Positions 40,975-54,947 of a DNA stretch of 64,000 nucleotides are shown here, in pieces. The notes under the pieces were generated by a model that was given only the letters and a program-made list of their open reading frames with translations, ran no database searches and had not been told where the DNA came from. The stretch's first letter is position 1. Each line of letters starts with the position of its first letter. The stretch is taken from the NCBI GenBank assembly GCA_011754535.1, contig JAAQVN010000001.1, forward strand, positions 1,922,001-1,986,000, given 5' to 3'. The stretch is from Enterobacter asburiae. Lineage in GTDB: Bacteria > Pseudomonadota > Gammaproteobacteria > Enterobacterales > Enterobacteriaceae. The position numbers were made by a program, and so were the translations under genes.

Positions 40975-41595
40975 TTATTGCCAGCGAGAAATCTCCATCA
41001 CCTCGCCGCCGGGCGGAATATCGTCCTCGTCATGGGTGACCAGCACCACCGGAATATTGCGCGCGCGGACGGTGTCAAACACCCATGCCCGGAACGTCGT
41101 GCGTAACGCTTTATCAAGGCGGCTGAACGGTTCGTCCAGCAGCAGCGCCTGCGGCTCTGCGAGCAGAGCGCGCAGCAGGCTAACCCGGGCACGCTCGCCG
41201 CCGGAAAGCGTGGCCGGATCGCTGGCGTAATGACCGCTCAGCCCGGCGGAAGCCAGCGCCTGCTCGACCGCTTCCCGACGCGCGCGTCCGACGATCCGCT
41301 CGGGCAGCGCCAGCATCAAATTCTGCCCGACGCTGAACGGGTCAAACAGCAGCGCGTCCTGAAAAAGAATGCCCAGACCGCGGGATTCGACGGGCAAACC
41401 GTCGCAGCGGCGTTCGTCGAGCCACATTTCGCCCCGCGCCTGAAACTCGTCTGACAGCGCGCCGGCCATCCAGGCAAAAAGGGTCGATTTGCCGCTGCCG
41501 GACGGCCCCATCAGGGTGACAATCTCCCCGCGGGGTACGCAAAAATTGACCCCGCGGAAAAGCGGTTCGATGGTGAGATTGCTTACCTTCAGCAT
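40975..41595 (-). CDS. ynjD: ABC transporter ATP-binding protein YnjD
   Basis: 206-aa ATPase. Walker A GPSGSGKST, Q-loop LFQDALL, signature LSGGERARVS, Walker B ALLLDEPFS and H-loop VTHDEDD. Forms a transporter with YnjC and YnjB; the substrate is not known (thiamine-like or sulfur compounds have been guessed from context). ATG overlaps the ynjC stop by 1 bp. Confidence 0.95.
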   Translation of the reverse strand: MLKVSNLTIEPLFRGVNFCVPRGEIVTLMGPSGSGKSTLFAWMAGALSDEFQARGEMWLDERRCDGLPVESRGLGILFQDALLFDPFSVGQNLMLALPERIVGRARREAVEQALASAGLSGHYASDPATLSGGERARVSLLRALLAEPQALLLDEPFSRLDKALRTTFRAWVFDTVRARNIPVVLVTHDEDDIPPGGEVMEISRWQ

Positions 41596-43124
41596 TAACG
41601 TAATCCTTGACGGTAGCGGCCCGCGAGCCGGGATAACAGCGCGGCAAGGCCGAATACGACGCCCGTGACGAGCAATAATCCCAGGGCACGGTTCGCGAGA
41701 ACCGGGATACTGCCCCCGCTGCTGAGCGCGACGGTCTCAGTGGTCAGCGTGGCGAAACGCCCCGCGCCCAGCCAGAGCGTCGGCATATATTGCGCCATGC
41801 TGACGGAAAATCCGGTGGCAAAGGCCAGCAGCGCAGGGCGCACCAGCATGGGGCATTTCAGCAGTAAGAATATTTTTTCCCGCCGCCAGCCGAGCGTTCT
41901 GGCGGTAAGGATAAGCCGGGGATCGATCTGCCGCCAGGCCGGTTGCAGCACCAGCAGCATCCACGGTAGCACCCACAGAAGATGGCTCCAGAGGACGGCG
42001 GCAAAGCGTCCATCGAGCCCCAGATGCAAAGCAACCGCGTATTGCCCGGTGACGAGCGGCAGGGCCGGAAGGGCGAGCGGTAACCACACCCACGCCGCGC
42101 CTCGTTGCGGCCCCCATTCCAGCCAGAGAAAAATGACGATAAGGGCGATAAGGCTCGAAAGCAGACCGAAGGAAAGGCTGATGCCCACGGGACCCACGTC
42201 GTCCCGTTGCGCCAGCATCAACAGCACGGCGGCGCACAGGATGCCGCAGGCGGGCAGAAACCCGCTGAATGCGCGTTCAGGCAGCACGATATGCGACCTG
42301 CGACGCGTACCTGTCTGGTCTGGAATCGCGCGACGCCAGGCCTTCCACAGACCGTACCCCAGCGCGGCAAGCACGGCCAGCAGGCAAAGGAGCAGCAGGC
42401 ACAGCAGCGTCCCTTTTGCCTGCTGCTGCGTGTCGCCCTGGCTCAGCCACTGCCAGGCCAGCACGGCCAGCGTGGGCGGGTTGCCGGGCCCGAGAACGAT
42501 CGCCACGTCCACGACCGACAGCGACCACGCCAGCACCGCCAGCATCACCGCCCCGAGAACGGGCGCGATCGCCGGAAGGATCAGCCAGCTGAGCGTCTGA
42601 AAACGCCCGTAGCCGAAGGTCTGCAGGACGATCTTCTGCTGCGCGAGCCCTTTTTCCGGCAGCACGGCGTAAATCGCCCACAGCACAAACGCGCTCTCTT
42701 TGACCGCGAGCGTCAGGCCCAGCCCGGCGCCGTAGCGGTCAAACGGCGGCGAACAGACGGTACAAACCTGATACAACAGACCGCCCTCGGCAAACAGCAG
42801 TAGCGCGCTGGTGGCGAAGGCTACGTGGGGGATCGCCAGCAGCCACGGCAGGCGCGTGCTGAGGCGCCGCCAGCGGTTGCCGGGCCAGAAAAGGGCCACG
42901 AGAGAAAGGGCGATAAACAAGGCCCCCAGCGTGGCGATAAGCGTTGAGACCAGCGTGGCTACGGCTGCCTGCGGCAGCTGCGGATCGTTCAGCAGCCGCT
43001 GCCAGTTCGTTACGGAAAAGGCCGGTGCGAACAGCATGGCGCCAGCGGGCAGGATCGGCAGATAAATCACCGCCATCGCCAGCCAGACAAGCCAGCTTAA
43101 CGGGTGCCGTAACGACGCAGCCAT
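41595..43124 (-). CDS. ynjC: ABC transporter permease YnjC
   Basis: 509-aa fused permease (E. coli 511) with about 12 TM segments, i.e. two binding-protein-dependent permease modules in one chain. EAA-like loop in the first half is TFGYGRFQTLSWLILPAIAP; the second half has ARTLGWRREKIFLLLKCPML. Overlaps the end of ynjB by 28 bp, indicating translational coupling. Confidence 0.94.
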   Translation of the reverse strand: MAASLRHPLSWLVWLAMAVIYLPILPAGAMLFAPAFSVTNWQRLLNDPQLPQAAVATLVSTLIATLGALFIALSLVALFWPGNRWRRLSTRLPWLLAIPHVAFATSALLLFAEGGLLYQVCTVCSPPFDRYGAGLGLTLAVKESAFVLWAIYAVLPEKGLAQQKIVLQTFGYGRFQTLSWLILPAIAPVLGAVMLAVLAWSLSVVDVAIVLGPGNPPTLAVLAWQWLSQGDTQQQAKGTLLCLLLLCLLAVLAALGYGLWKAWRRAIPDQTGTRRRSHIVLPERAFSGFLPACGILCAAVLLMLAQRDDVGPVGISLSFGLLSSLIALIVIFLWLEWGPQRGAAWVWLPLALPALPLVTGQYAVALHLGLDGRFAAVLWSHLLWVLPWMLLVLQPAWRQIDPRLILTARTLGWRREKIFLLLKCPMLVRPALLAFATGFSVSMAQYMPTLWLGAGRFATLTTETVALSSGGSIPVLANRALGLLLVTGVVFGLAALLSRLAGRYRQGLR

Positions 43125-44266
43125 TCCTGCTCCAGCGCGTTCACCCAGGCGGACTGCGGCTCCGCGAGCATCTTCGGCAATCCCTGAGGCGTATGGACCA
43201 TCAGCTGTTTCGCTTCACCTTCGGGCAGCGTTTTCGCATCCAGCACGCTCGGATCTCCCCAGACTGCCGGGTCGGCCTTGCGGATCTGCGCCTGCGGCGA
43301 CAGCAGGAAATTGGCGACCACTTTCGCCCCCGCACTCGCGCTGGCATTGGCCGGAACAGCCACAAAATGCACGTTGCCGAGCATCCCGTCGCGAAAACCA
43401 AAGCTGTAGCTGTCGGCAGGCAGCTCGCCGCTCGCCACTTTTTGCTGCGCGTGCGCCGGGTTAAAGGTCAGCGACAGGTTCAGGCTGCCGCTGGCAAGCA
43501 GGGCATCCATCCGGGCGGGCGAGGGAGGGAAATCTTTTCCTTCACGCCACAGCAGCGGGTGCAGCTTATCGAGGTAGGCCCAGAGCGGCGCCGTAACCTG
43601 AGCAAACGTAGCGTCAGGCGCTTTTTGTAACGCCTCGGGATGCGCCGCAAGCGTCAGCAGCAGCTGCTCCAGAAAGGCCGTGCCGGTAAAATCGGGCGGG
43701 CGAGGATAGCTGACTTTGCCCGGGTGCTGCTGCGCGTACGCCAGCAGCGCCTGAGGATCTTCTGGCGGCGTCGGCATGCTGACCCGGCGGGCGATAAAGG
43801 TCAGCTGCGCGCCGCCCCACGGCGACTCCGCGCCGTCTGTGGGAATGGCAAAATCTTCCGTGACGGGTTTGCGGGTATCGACATAGCGCCAGTTAGGCAA
43901 CCTCTGCGCCCACCCGGTTTGCAGCAGGTTAGCCTCTTTCAGGGTGCGGAAGTTTTCGCCGTTGACCCACAGCAGGTCGACCGAGCCGTTGGTCTTTCGC
44001 CCTGAAGTGGCTTCGGTCTGGATACGTTTGACCGCATCGGCGGCATCCGCCAGCGGGACGATTTTTAGCGTAATGGCATAGTGCGTTTGCATCTCACCGC
44101 TAACCCACTCAAGGTAGCGGTTGACCGCCGGATCGCCGCCCCAGGCGTTAAACCAGACGGTCTGGCCTTTGGCCTGCTGTTGAACAGTTTGCCAGCCTTC
44201 GGCGGCATAGAGGGGGGCTGCCAACAGCAGACCGGTCAGAAACGTGCAAAAACGCACACGGCGCAT
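43097..44266 (-). CDS. ynjB: ABC transporter substrate-binding protein YnjB
   Basis: 389-aa periplasmic binding protein (E. coli 388). Signal peptide about 1-22 (MRRVRFCTFLTGLLLAAPLY, AA). The family pattern WFNAWGGDPAVNRYLEWV near the N-terminus and VDLLWVNGENF are conserved. Ligand unknown. First gene of ynjBCDE; the upstream TVP38-type gene stops 7 bp before it. Confidence 0.94.
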   Translation of the reverse strand: MRRVRFCTFLTGLLLAAPLYAAEGWQTVQQQAKGQTVWFNAWGGDPAVNRYLEWVSGEMQTHYAITLKIVPLADAADAVKRIQTEATSGRKTNGSVDLLWVNGENFRTLKEANLLQTGWAQRLPNWRYVDTRKPVTEDFAIPTDGAESPWGGAQLTFIARRVSMPTPPEDPQALLAYAQQHPGKVSYPRPPDFTGTAFLEQLLLTLAAHPEALQKAPDATFAQVTAPLWAYLDKLHPLLWREGKDFPPSPARMDALLASGSLNLSLTFNPAHAQQKVASGELPADSYSFGFRDGMLGNVHFVAVPANASASAGAKVVANFLLSPQAQIRKADPAVWGDPSVLDAKTLPEGEAKQLMVHTPQGLPKMLAEPQSAWVNALEQEWLRRYGTR

Positions 44267-44272
44267 AATGCC

Positions 44273-44950
44273 TCACTTTTTAGCAGAAGGGAGATAGCGG
44301 GATAAGAGCCGGCGCGTGGCCAGCGGTAATAACCCCAGTAGTGTAAAGGCGAATACCATGCCCGGCGACAAAATATCGCGAAGCGATGCCACTTTTCCCA
44401 GCTCCCGCCCGGCGTTCAGAAAGACAACCGTCGCGGGCAGCATGGCGACTTGGCTGACCCACCAGTAGCGCCGCACCGTGATGCGTGTCAGCCCCATGAG
44501 CAAATTCACCAGAAAAAACGGGAACAGCGGCATCAGGCGCAGGGCAAAAAGATACCCCGTGCCGTCGCGCGCCATGCCGGCATTCACCGTTGTCATCTGA
44601 CGGGCAAACTGCCGTTGCACCCAGTCGCGCAGCAGGTAACGGCTGGCGAGCATCGCCAGCGTGGCCCCGAGCGTGGAGGCAAACGAAACCAGCACGGTGC
44701 CTTCCCACAGCGTGAATAACGCCCCGCCCAGCAGGGTCAGAACTGCTGCGCCGGGTATCGACAGGGCGGAAACCGCAACATAAAGCGCAAAGAAGATCAG
44801 CGCGCTACGCAGCGGCGCGCGGTCGACATGGGAGAGTAACGTCTGCTGATGCGTTTTAATTCCTGCCAGAGAGAGCGTGTCAGGCGGCAGAAAGACAAAT
44901 GTCATAAGAAATGCGCCCAGAAGGGCGCACAGGAAAAGTGTTTTTCGCAT
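44273..44950 (-). CDS. TVP38/TMEM64 family membrane protein
   Basis: 225-aa integral membrane protein of the SNARE-associated/DedA-like TVP38 group, with five to six TM segments and the family motif region LSIPGAAVLTLLGGALFTLW ... FASTLGATLAMLASRYLLRD. It stands where E. coli has ydjX-ydjY-ydjZ; I cannot say which it corresponds to, YdjZ being the likelier. ATG at 44948-44950 chosen, with a GTG two codons upstream as alternative. Ends 6 bp before ynjB, so probably same operon. Confidence 0.82.
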   Translation of the reverse strand: MRKTLFLCALLGAFLMTFVFLPPDTLSLAGIKTHQQTLLSHVDRAPLRSALIFFALYVAVSALSIPGAAVLTLLGGALFTLWEGTVLVSFASTLGATLAMLASRYLLRDWVQRQFARQMTTVNAGMARDGTGYLFALRLMPLFPFFLVNLLMGLTRITVRRYWWVSQVAMLPATVVFLNAGRELGKVASLRDILSPGMVFAFTLLGLLPLATRRLLSRYLPSAKK

Positions 44951-44962
44951 GTTCACGCGCGA

Positions 44963-45769
44963 TTACAGCTTGAATTTAGCCCATACTGGCGCGTGGTCCG
45001 ACGGTTTTTCCATGCTGCGGATGTCGTAGTCGATTCCGGTTTCGATGCAGCGCTCTGCCAGCGGCGTGCTGGCCAGCAGCAGATCGATACGCAGGCCGCG
45101 GTTGTCGTCAAAGCCCTTTGAGCGGTAGTCAAACCACGAGAAGCGATCCTGCGTTTCCGGGTTGGCACTGCGGAAGGTATCCACCAGGCCCCAGCCCAGC
45201 AGGCGCTCCATCCACTCACGCTCTTCCGGCAGGAAAGAACATTTGCCGGTGCGCAGCCAGCGCTTGCGGTTCTCTTCGCCGATGCCGATATCGAGATCCG
45301 TCGGGCTGATGTTCATGTCGCCCATGATCAGCACCGGATTCTCTTTTTTCAGTTCGGTCGTCAGGTAATTCTGTAGATCCTGATAAAACTTCGCTTTGGC
45401 CGGGAATTTTGTCTCGTGATCGCGGCTCTCGCCCTGCGGGAAATAGCCGTTAATGACCGTGATGTTCCCGAGCGCGGAAGGCACTTCCGCCATGATGATG
45501 CGGCGCTGCGCTTCTTCTCCGTCGCCGGGGAAGCCGCGGCGCACGGAAACCGGCGTATCTTTGGTGAGCAGCGCGACGCCATAGTGACCTTTCTGACCGT
45601 GGTAAAAGACGTTATAGCCAAGTTTCGCCACCTCTTCGAGGGGGAACATGTCGTCGTGAACCTTGGTCTCCTGCAGGCCGATCACATCTGGCTGATGTTG
45701 CTCAACAATGGCTTCAAGCTGATGGGGGCGGGCGCGCAGGCCGTTGATATTAAAAGAGACAAATTTCAT
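44963..45769 (-). CDS. xthA: Exodeoxyribonuclease III
   Basis: AP endonuclease and 3' phosphatase/exonuclease of base-excision repair. 268 aa as in E. coli. Metal/active residues in GLQETKV (Glu34), MGDMNISP (Asp151, Asn153), Asp229 in RIDLLLA and His259 in PSDHAPVW. Starts [21 protein letters not shown]. coli xthA is sigmaS-dependent; no clear promoter was identified here. Confidence 0.98.
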   Translation of the reverse strand: MKFVSFNINGLRARPHQLEAIVEQHQPDVIGLQETKVHDDMFPLEEVAKLGYNVFYHGQKGHYGVALLTKDTPVSVRRGFPGDGEEAQRRIIMAEVPSALGNITVINGYFPQGESRDHETKFPAKAKFYQDLQNYLTTELKKENPVLIMGDMNISPTDLDIGIGEENRKRWLRTGKCSFLPEEREWMERLLGWGLVDTFRSANPETQDRFSWFDYRSKGFDDNRGLRIDLLLASTPLAERCIETGIDYDIRSMEKPSDHAPVWAKFKL

Positions 45770-45820
45770 AGTCGCTGCCAGTGCAAGGTGAATAGTGCAT
45801 GGATGGTAGCAGAATTTGCG

Positions 45821-46027
45821 TCAACTGTTACTGGGTTCGACCAATAACTGCGACAGATCATGCCGGTGGTGCAATATTTGCACCATTCTGACGCGCTTCG
45901 CCCCGAAAGAGGGCGTAAATGGCCGATAAATTTCGCGAGTGATCACAATTCCAGAATTATATTTGGCCTCTGCATACTCTTTCTGATTTTCATGCGGCAA
46001 AGCGCCGCTTGTCGTAAAAATATTCAC
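45821..46027 (-). pseudogene. Possible remnant of a RelE/ParE-type toxin gene
   Basis: A 68-codon open frame (GTG start) whose second half, REIYRPFTPSFGAKRVRMVQ then ILHHRHDLSQLL, has the look of a ParE/RelE toxin C-terminus (hydrophobic-Arg-VLHxRRDL pattern). The N-terminal two thirds of a toxin and any antitoxin gene are missing. It may be a decayed fragment or a chance frame in the astC control region. Low confidence. Confidence 0.3.
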
Positions 46028-46064
46028 TTTTTATGCACTAACAGTGAATAACTCCATGTTGTAA

Positions 46065-51250
<5,186 letters not shown>

Positions 51251-51260
51251 AGGAGTGGGT

Positions 51261-52226
51261 ATGGAAAATTTACTGGCGCTGACCCTGGCGGATGAAACGC
51301 CGGAACAGAGCGAGGGGGAAGGCCCCTCATTCCGCTGGCGGTGGCAGGGGCGCGGGGTGCTTGAGCTGACGCCGAGCGCAAAAAGCGATCTCTCGCTGCT
51401 GCTTTCCACTGGGATTCACGGGAATGAAACCGCACCCGTTGAGATTGTCGATGGGCTGCTGCGCGCGCTTTATCGCGGAGAAATCACCCTTGCGTGCCGC
51501 GTGCTGGTGGTGCTTGGCAACCCGCCTGCGCTGGCGCAAAACAAACGGTACCTGGTGAGTGATATTAACCGCATGTTTGGCGGTCGCTGGTCGCAGTTCC
51601 CGCAGAGCGACGAAACGGCGCGCGCTCAGTGGCTGGAGAACGTCGTGACGACGTTTTTTGCCGCGGTGGGGCCAGCGCGCTGGCATCTCGATCTGCATAC
51701 GGCGATCCGCGCCTCTTACCATGTGCGCTTCGGCGTTCTGCCGCAGCGCAATCAGCCGTGGGATGAGGGCTTTTTGAGCTGGCTCGGGGATGCCGGGCTG
51801 GAGGCGCTGGTGTTCCATCAGTCGCCGGGCGGAACGTTTACGCACTTTACCTGTGAAAACTTCGGTGCGCTGTCCTGTACGCTGGAGCTGGGAAAAGCAC
51901 TACCGTTCGGACAGAACGATCTTACGCGCTTTGCGCCAACGCGTCTCGCGCTTCGGGAGCTGCTCGGTGGGACAGCTCCCGAGCACGCACATCAGCCCGT
52001 TGAGCGGTACCGGGTCGTACAGCAGATCACCCGCCGTAGCAATGCTTTCCAGCTTCATATGGCCGCGCATACCCTGAACTTCACGCCGTTTCGCAAAGGG
52101 GCGCTGCTTGCGGAAGATGGCGAAGATCGTTATGAGGTGCAGAAAACAACCGAATATGTGCTGTTCCCTAACCCCACAGTGGCGTTTGGCCTGCGAGCCG
52201 GTCTGATGCTGGAAAAACTCTCCTGA
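51261..52226 (+). CDS. astE: Succinylglutamate desuccinylase AstE
   Basis: Zinc hydrolase (M14-like) releasing glutamate and succinate, last step of the pathway. 321 aa (E. coli 322). Zinc ligands in [11 protein letters not shown] and [22 protein letters not shown] conserved. The ATG at 51261 (MENLLALTL) follows GAGGAG at 5 nt; a GTG two codons upstream exists but spacing is worse. Confidence 0.96.
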   Translation: MENLLALTLADETPEQSEGEGPSFRWRWQGRGVLELTPSAKSDLSLLLSTGIHGNETAPVEIVDGLLRALYRGEITLACRVLVVLGNPPALAQNKRYLVSDINRMFGGRWSQFPQSDETARAQWLENVVTTFFAAVGPARWHLDLHTAIRASYHVRFGVLPQRNQPWDEGFLSWLGDAGLEALVFHQSPGGTFTHFTCENFGALSCTLELGKALPFGQNDLTRFAPTRLALRELLGGTAPEHAHQPVERYRVVQQITRRSNAFQLHMAAHTLNFTPFRKGALLAEDGEDRYEVQKTTEYVLFPNPTVAFGLRAGLMLEKLS

Positions 52227-52229
52227 CCT

Positions 52230-52256
52230 TTCCCCTCTCGTCATCCGGGAGGGGAA
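52230..52256 (+). terminator. Possible terminator of astCADBE
   Basis: TTCCCCTC-N11-GAGGGGAA inverted repeat 4 nt after the astE stop. T-run is weak, so efficiency is uncertain. Confidence 0.45.
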
Positions 52257-52489
52257 GTAGAAATGTTTTCTTAGCGATTAAAGCGTTCTGACTTGTTTTA
52301 CGGAATATTCCTGGCGAATTGCTTTATTATTCACCTTCACTCCGTTATAGTTCTGCTAAATATATTTAAAATCATCGATTTGAATATTTTTTGTTGCAAC
52401 TCTCCACGCTTTATCCTTATTTCCTCCACATTTGGCGAAAAATTGTTTTTTACACTTTCATTGTTTTACCGTTGCTCTGACTAATTGAC

Positions 52490-52504
52490 GATAAACCCCG
52501 TAAA
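52490..52504 (+). promoter_or_regulatory. Candidate CpxR box upstream of spy
   Basis: GATAA-ACCCC-GTAAA, nine of ten bases of GTAAA-N5-GTAAA. E. coli spy is induced by CpxR and BaeR. Confidence 0.45.
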
Positions 52505-52562
52505 GTTAATCTCGTCAACACGGCATAGCGCCGAAGAATAACTGAAAGAAAGGAAATAAATT

Positions 52563-53057
52563 ATGCGTAAGTTTACTGCACTGTTTGTTGCTTCTACCCT
52601 GGCTCTGGGCGCTACCAGCATGGCGTTCGCCGCAGATACCGCAACCACCGCTGCCGCGCCGGCTGAGGGCAAAATGATGATGCATCATCAAGGCAAGCCG
52701 GGTATGCACCATGAAATGATGATGTTTAAAGATCTGAACCTGACGGACGCGCAGAAGCAGCAGATCCGCGAGATCATGAAAAGCCAGCGCGACCAGATGA
52801 AGCGTCCTCCGCTGGAAGAGCGCCGCGCAATGCATGACATCATTGCCAGCGACAGCTTCGATAAGGCGAAAGCTGAAGCGCAGATCGACAAAATGGCCGA
52901 GCAGCATAAAGCCCGCATGCTGGCTCACATGGAAACCCAGAACAAGATCTACAACATTCTGACCCCGGAACAGAAAAAACAGTTTAATGCCAATTTTGAG
53001 AAGCGTCTGACAGAACGTCCGGCGATGGAAGGTAAAATGCCAGCACCAACCGAATAA
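52563..53057 (+). CDS. spy: Periplasmic chaperone Spy
   Basis: ATP-independent chaperone induced by envelope stress; prevents aggregation of unfolded periplasmic proteins. 164 aa (E. coli 161). Signal peptide about 1-23 (MRKFTALFVASTLALGATSM, AFA). Two LTxxQ repeats (LTDAQ and LTPEQ) of the CpxP/Spy superfamily and the Met/His-rich MMMHHQGKPGMHHEMMM segment, which could bind metals. Ends in a large terminator. Confidence 0.96.
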   Translation: MRKFTALFVASTLALGATSMAFAADTATTAAAPAEGKMMMHHQGKPGMHHEMMMFKDLNLTDAQKQQIREIMKSQRDQMKRPPLEERRAMHDIIASDSFDKAKAEAQIDKMAEQHKARMLAHMETQNKIYNILTPEQKKQFNANFEKRLTERPAMEGKMPAPTE

Positions 53058-53075
53058 TCGGTTCACTCTCTTAAG

Positions 53076-53132
53076 ACCGCCGGGATCCTGTCCACAAAAG
53101 CGCAATCGCTGTGGACAGGACCGGCGGTTTTT
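53076..53132 (+). terminator. Terminator of spy
   Basis: Long hairpin: ACCGCCGG pairs CCGGCGGT and, inside, CCTGTCCACA pairs TGTGGACAGG, followed by T5. Confidence 0.9.
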
Positions 53133-53209
53133 CTATTCTGCCCTCTTGTCTGCCGCCGCCAGCGCGGTATTCTCCTGTAGTCGCTTCAGAGAATGTTTGT
53201 AGAGTCATG

Positions 53210-53232
53210 GCGTTAGCTTTTTTTACTAACGC
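53210..53232 (+). repeat. Small hairpin with T-rich loop upstream of ves
   Basis: GCGTTAG-N9-CTAACGC with the loop CTTTTTTTA. Could be an RNA structure or protein site; not a normal terminator because the T-run is in the loop. Confidence 0.45.
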
Positions 53233-53301
53233 TCCTCTAAGGCCTGCCCGCTCTGCTGCCGATACTGTGTCTGTGAATCTCTAACGATAACAAACAAGAC
53301 T

Positions 53302-53342
53302 GCAAGGATAGCGATATCCTTGCCCTGGCACGGGTTGTGCCA
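53302..53342 (+). promoter_or_regulatory. Tandem hairpins in the ves leader
   Basis: GCAAGGATA-GCGA-TATCCTTGC is a perfect 9-bp stem closed by a GNRA tetraloop (53302-53323). Two bases later TGGCAC-GGGTT-GTGCCA forms a second stem (53326-53342). The ves Shine-Dalgarno AGGAG begins 4 nt later and the ATG is at 53356, so both lie in the 5' leader. Confidence 0.65.
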
Positions 53343-53355
53343 TTCAGGAGTGGTG

Positions 53356-53913
53356 ATGGAGTTCTTTGATATTCGTAAGATGCCGGTCAGCCTCTGGCGC
53401 AATGGTGCCGGCGAAACGCGAGAAATTTGCTGTATTCCTCCCGCGACGCGCGATTTTTTCTGGCGTGCCAGTATCGCGACCATCGCCAGCAACGGCGAAT
53501 TCTCTTCGTTTCCCGGTGTCGACCGGGTAATTACGCTGCTGGAAGGCGGGGAGGTGACGCTGGATGCCGGTCAGGCGTTCTGCCATACCCTTAAACAGCA
53601 TCAGCCTTACAGTTTTGCCGGCGATTTGCCGGTGAAGGCGCTGCTTTCCGATGGCAGGATGGCGATGGACTTCAACATCATGACCCGGCGCGACTGCTGT
53701 CAGGCGAAGGTACGGGTTGCCGATCGTACCTTTACCACCTTTGGCTCGCGCGGAGGCGTGGTGTTTGTATTAAGCGGGGCATGGCAGCTGGGTGATAAAT
53801 TGCTGACGGCCGATCAGGGCGCCAGCTGGCAGGAGGGGACCCATACTCTGCGTCTGCTGGAGTCACAGGGTACCCTGCTGTTCAGTGAAATTAACTGGCT
53901 GCCGGGTCACTGA
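53356..53913 (+). CDS. ves: HutD/Ves family environmental stress protein Ves
   Basis: 185-aa cupin-type protein of the HutD/Ves family, homologue of E. coli Ves (191 aa), which is induced by cold and other stresses; molecular role unknown. Conserved [30 protein letters not shown] and [23 protein letters not shown] at 53356 after AGGAG. Converges on cho with 23 bp overlap. Leader with two adjacent stem-loops. Confidence 0.92.
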   Translation: MEFFDIRKMPVSLWRNGAGETREICCIPPATRDFFWRASIATIASNGEFSSFPGVDRVITLLEGGEVTLDAGQAFCHTLKQHQPYSFAGDLPVKALLSDGRMAMDFNIMTRRDCCQAKVRVADRTFTTFGSRGGVVFVLSGAWQLGDKLLTADQGASWQEGTHTLRLLESQGTLLFSEINWLPGH

Positions 53914-54769
53914 GCGCGATGACCTCGAACTTGCCCGCTAAGACGGGCTTGCAGAGGATTTTGTAGCCGTCGTGGTCGAATCCGGCGGGGGTGCGCAACA
54001 GGGTTGCCGCGTCGCTTAAATCATCGACAGCCCCCAGCCAGAGCCAGTTATTGACGATGTGATACTGCGTCATGGTTTCACCCACCTCTTTTAGCGCAAC
54101 GGCGCCGTCCCACGGCCAGCAGTTGACGCTGATGGCCGCCAGACCGCTGAGGAGACGGGTGTGATGCGCCTCAAGGCTCTCTTTCCCGCAGCAGGCGCCT
54201 GCGCAGCGCTTCAGCGCGGAGCGAAAACAGGCACGGCCCCGCGTGGTGCCCTCTAACCTTAAAAGGCTGTAGCATAGCTGCAGCTCGTCGGCGAGCGCCT
54301 GGAGAGACTGCAGGGCCGCACGCTTGTTTGCGAATAATCCAAAGAGATTAGGGGCATGTGAAAAATCGACTTCGCGGGCGTACACCACCTGCGGCTTGCC
54401 GTCGGCGATCTGCAGGGAGCAGAGCTGACGGTTGCGTCGCAGGCGCTTATTAAAGAGCGGCTGCTGCTCCTTTATCAGCCGGGCTTCCAGCAACAGCGCG
54501 CCCATTTCTCCCGCCGTCTGGAACCAGGTAATGCGTCGCGACTGGCGCAGCATGGCGGCCTCGTCCGGGGTACGCAGGTGAGATAACACCCGGCTGCGAA
54601 TGTTAACGCTTTTGCCGATGTAGAGCGGCAGGGTGTCGCTTTCACCGTGAAAGATGTACACGCCCGGCTGTTTGGGCAACGCCTCAAGCCAGGGGCGGAG
54701 ATGTTCGGGATATTCATAGATAGCCGCCGCTTCAAACTCAAGACGCGGGGCGGATTGACGCCTGCTCAC
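53891..54769 (-). CDS. cho: Excinuclease Cho (UvrC homologue)
   Basis: SOS-induced endonuclease that makes the 3' incision in nucleotide excision repair, in place of UvrC. 292 aa (E. coli 295). GIY-YIG nuclease domain from about 25 to 105 ([20 protein letters not shown]) and a Cys-rich [10 protein letters not shown] region near 190. I place the start at GTG 54769 (GGAG 6 nt upstream) rather than the ATG at 54781: the latter lies against the LexA box, leaving no room for a ribosome site, and the GTG start matches E. coli MVRRQ. Confidence 0.92.
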   Translation of the reverse strand: MSRRQSAPRLEFEAAAIYEYPEHLRPWLEALPKQPGVYIFHGESDTLPLYIGKSVNIRSRVLSHLRTPDEAAMLRQSRRITWFQTAGEMGALLLEARLIKEQQPLFNKRLRRNRQLCSLQIADGKPQVVYAREVDFSHAPNLFGLFANKRAALQSLQALADELQLCYSLLRLEGTTRGRACFRSALKRCAGACCGKESLEAHHTRLLSGLAAISVNCWPWDGAVALKEVGETMTQYHIVNNWLWLGAVDDLSDAATLLRTPAGFDHDGYKILCKPVLAGKFEVIALSDPAAS

Positions 54770-54782
54770 ATACTGCTCCATA

Positions 54783-54802
54783 TACTGTTCAGGTATACAG
54801 TG
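54783..54802 (-). promoter_or_regulatory. LexA (SOS) box of cho
   Basis: TACTGTTCAGGTATACAGTG has CTG-N10-CAG with a near-consensus AT centre, directly upstream of cho. E. coli cho is LexA-regulated. Confidence 0.85.
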
Positions 54803-54829
54803 TAGCAGGTGTGCTGTGGTTAAAAAAGA

Positions 54830-54857
54830 GCCGGGTGGCGGCTACGCCTTACCCGGC
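54830..54857. repeat. REP element upstream of cho
   Basis: GCCGGGTGGCGGCTACGCCT followed by TACCCGGC. It differs from the copy at 28638 by one base. Confidence 0.8.
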
Positions 54858-54863
54858 CAGGAC

Positions 54864-54909
54864 GTGCGGCCTGATGCCCTCACCCCAACCCTCTCCCACG
54901 AGAGAGGGC
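54864..54909 (-). repeat. Intergenic palindromic repeat, copy B
   Basis: On the minus strand: CCCTCTC...GAGAGGG hairpin then TTGGGGTGAGGGCATCAGGC ending CGCAC. Opposite orientation to copies A and C. Confidence 0.7.
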
Positions 54910-54918
54910 GCAAACATT

Positions 54919-54943
54919 AAAAGCGGTAACCTGGTTACCGCTT
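54919..54943 (-). terminator. Terminator of nadE
   Basis: AAGCGGTAAC-CTG-GTTACCGCTT hairpin followed on the minus strand by TTTT, 5 bp beyond the nadE stop. Confidence 0.8.
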
Positions 54944-54947
54944 TGCT

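Larger units (their letters stand above)
52227..52562. other. 336-bp gap between astE and spy
   Basis: Starts with the astE hairpin (52230-52256), then AT-rich sequence without a convincing gene, then the spy promoter region. GATAA-N5-GTAAA at 52490-52504 resembles a CpxR box; no clear BaeR box was identified. Confidence 0.5.

Noticed and set aside
45867..45885. Canonical NtrC site upstream of astC
   Set aside because: Half-sites are in the reverse order (TGGTGCAA then TTGCACCA) compared with the NtrC consensus, so it was kept only as an unexplained palindrome.
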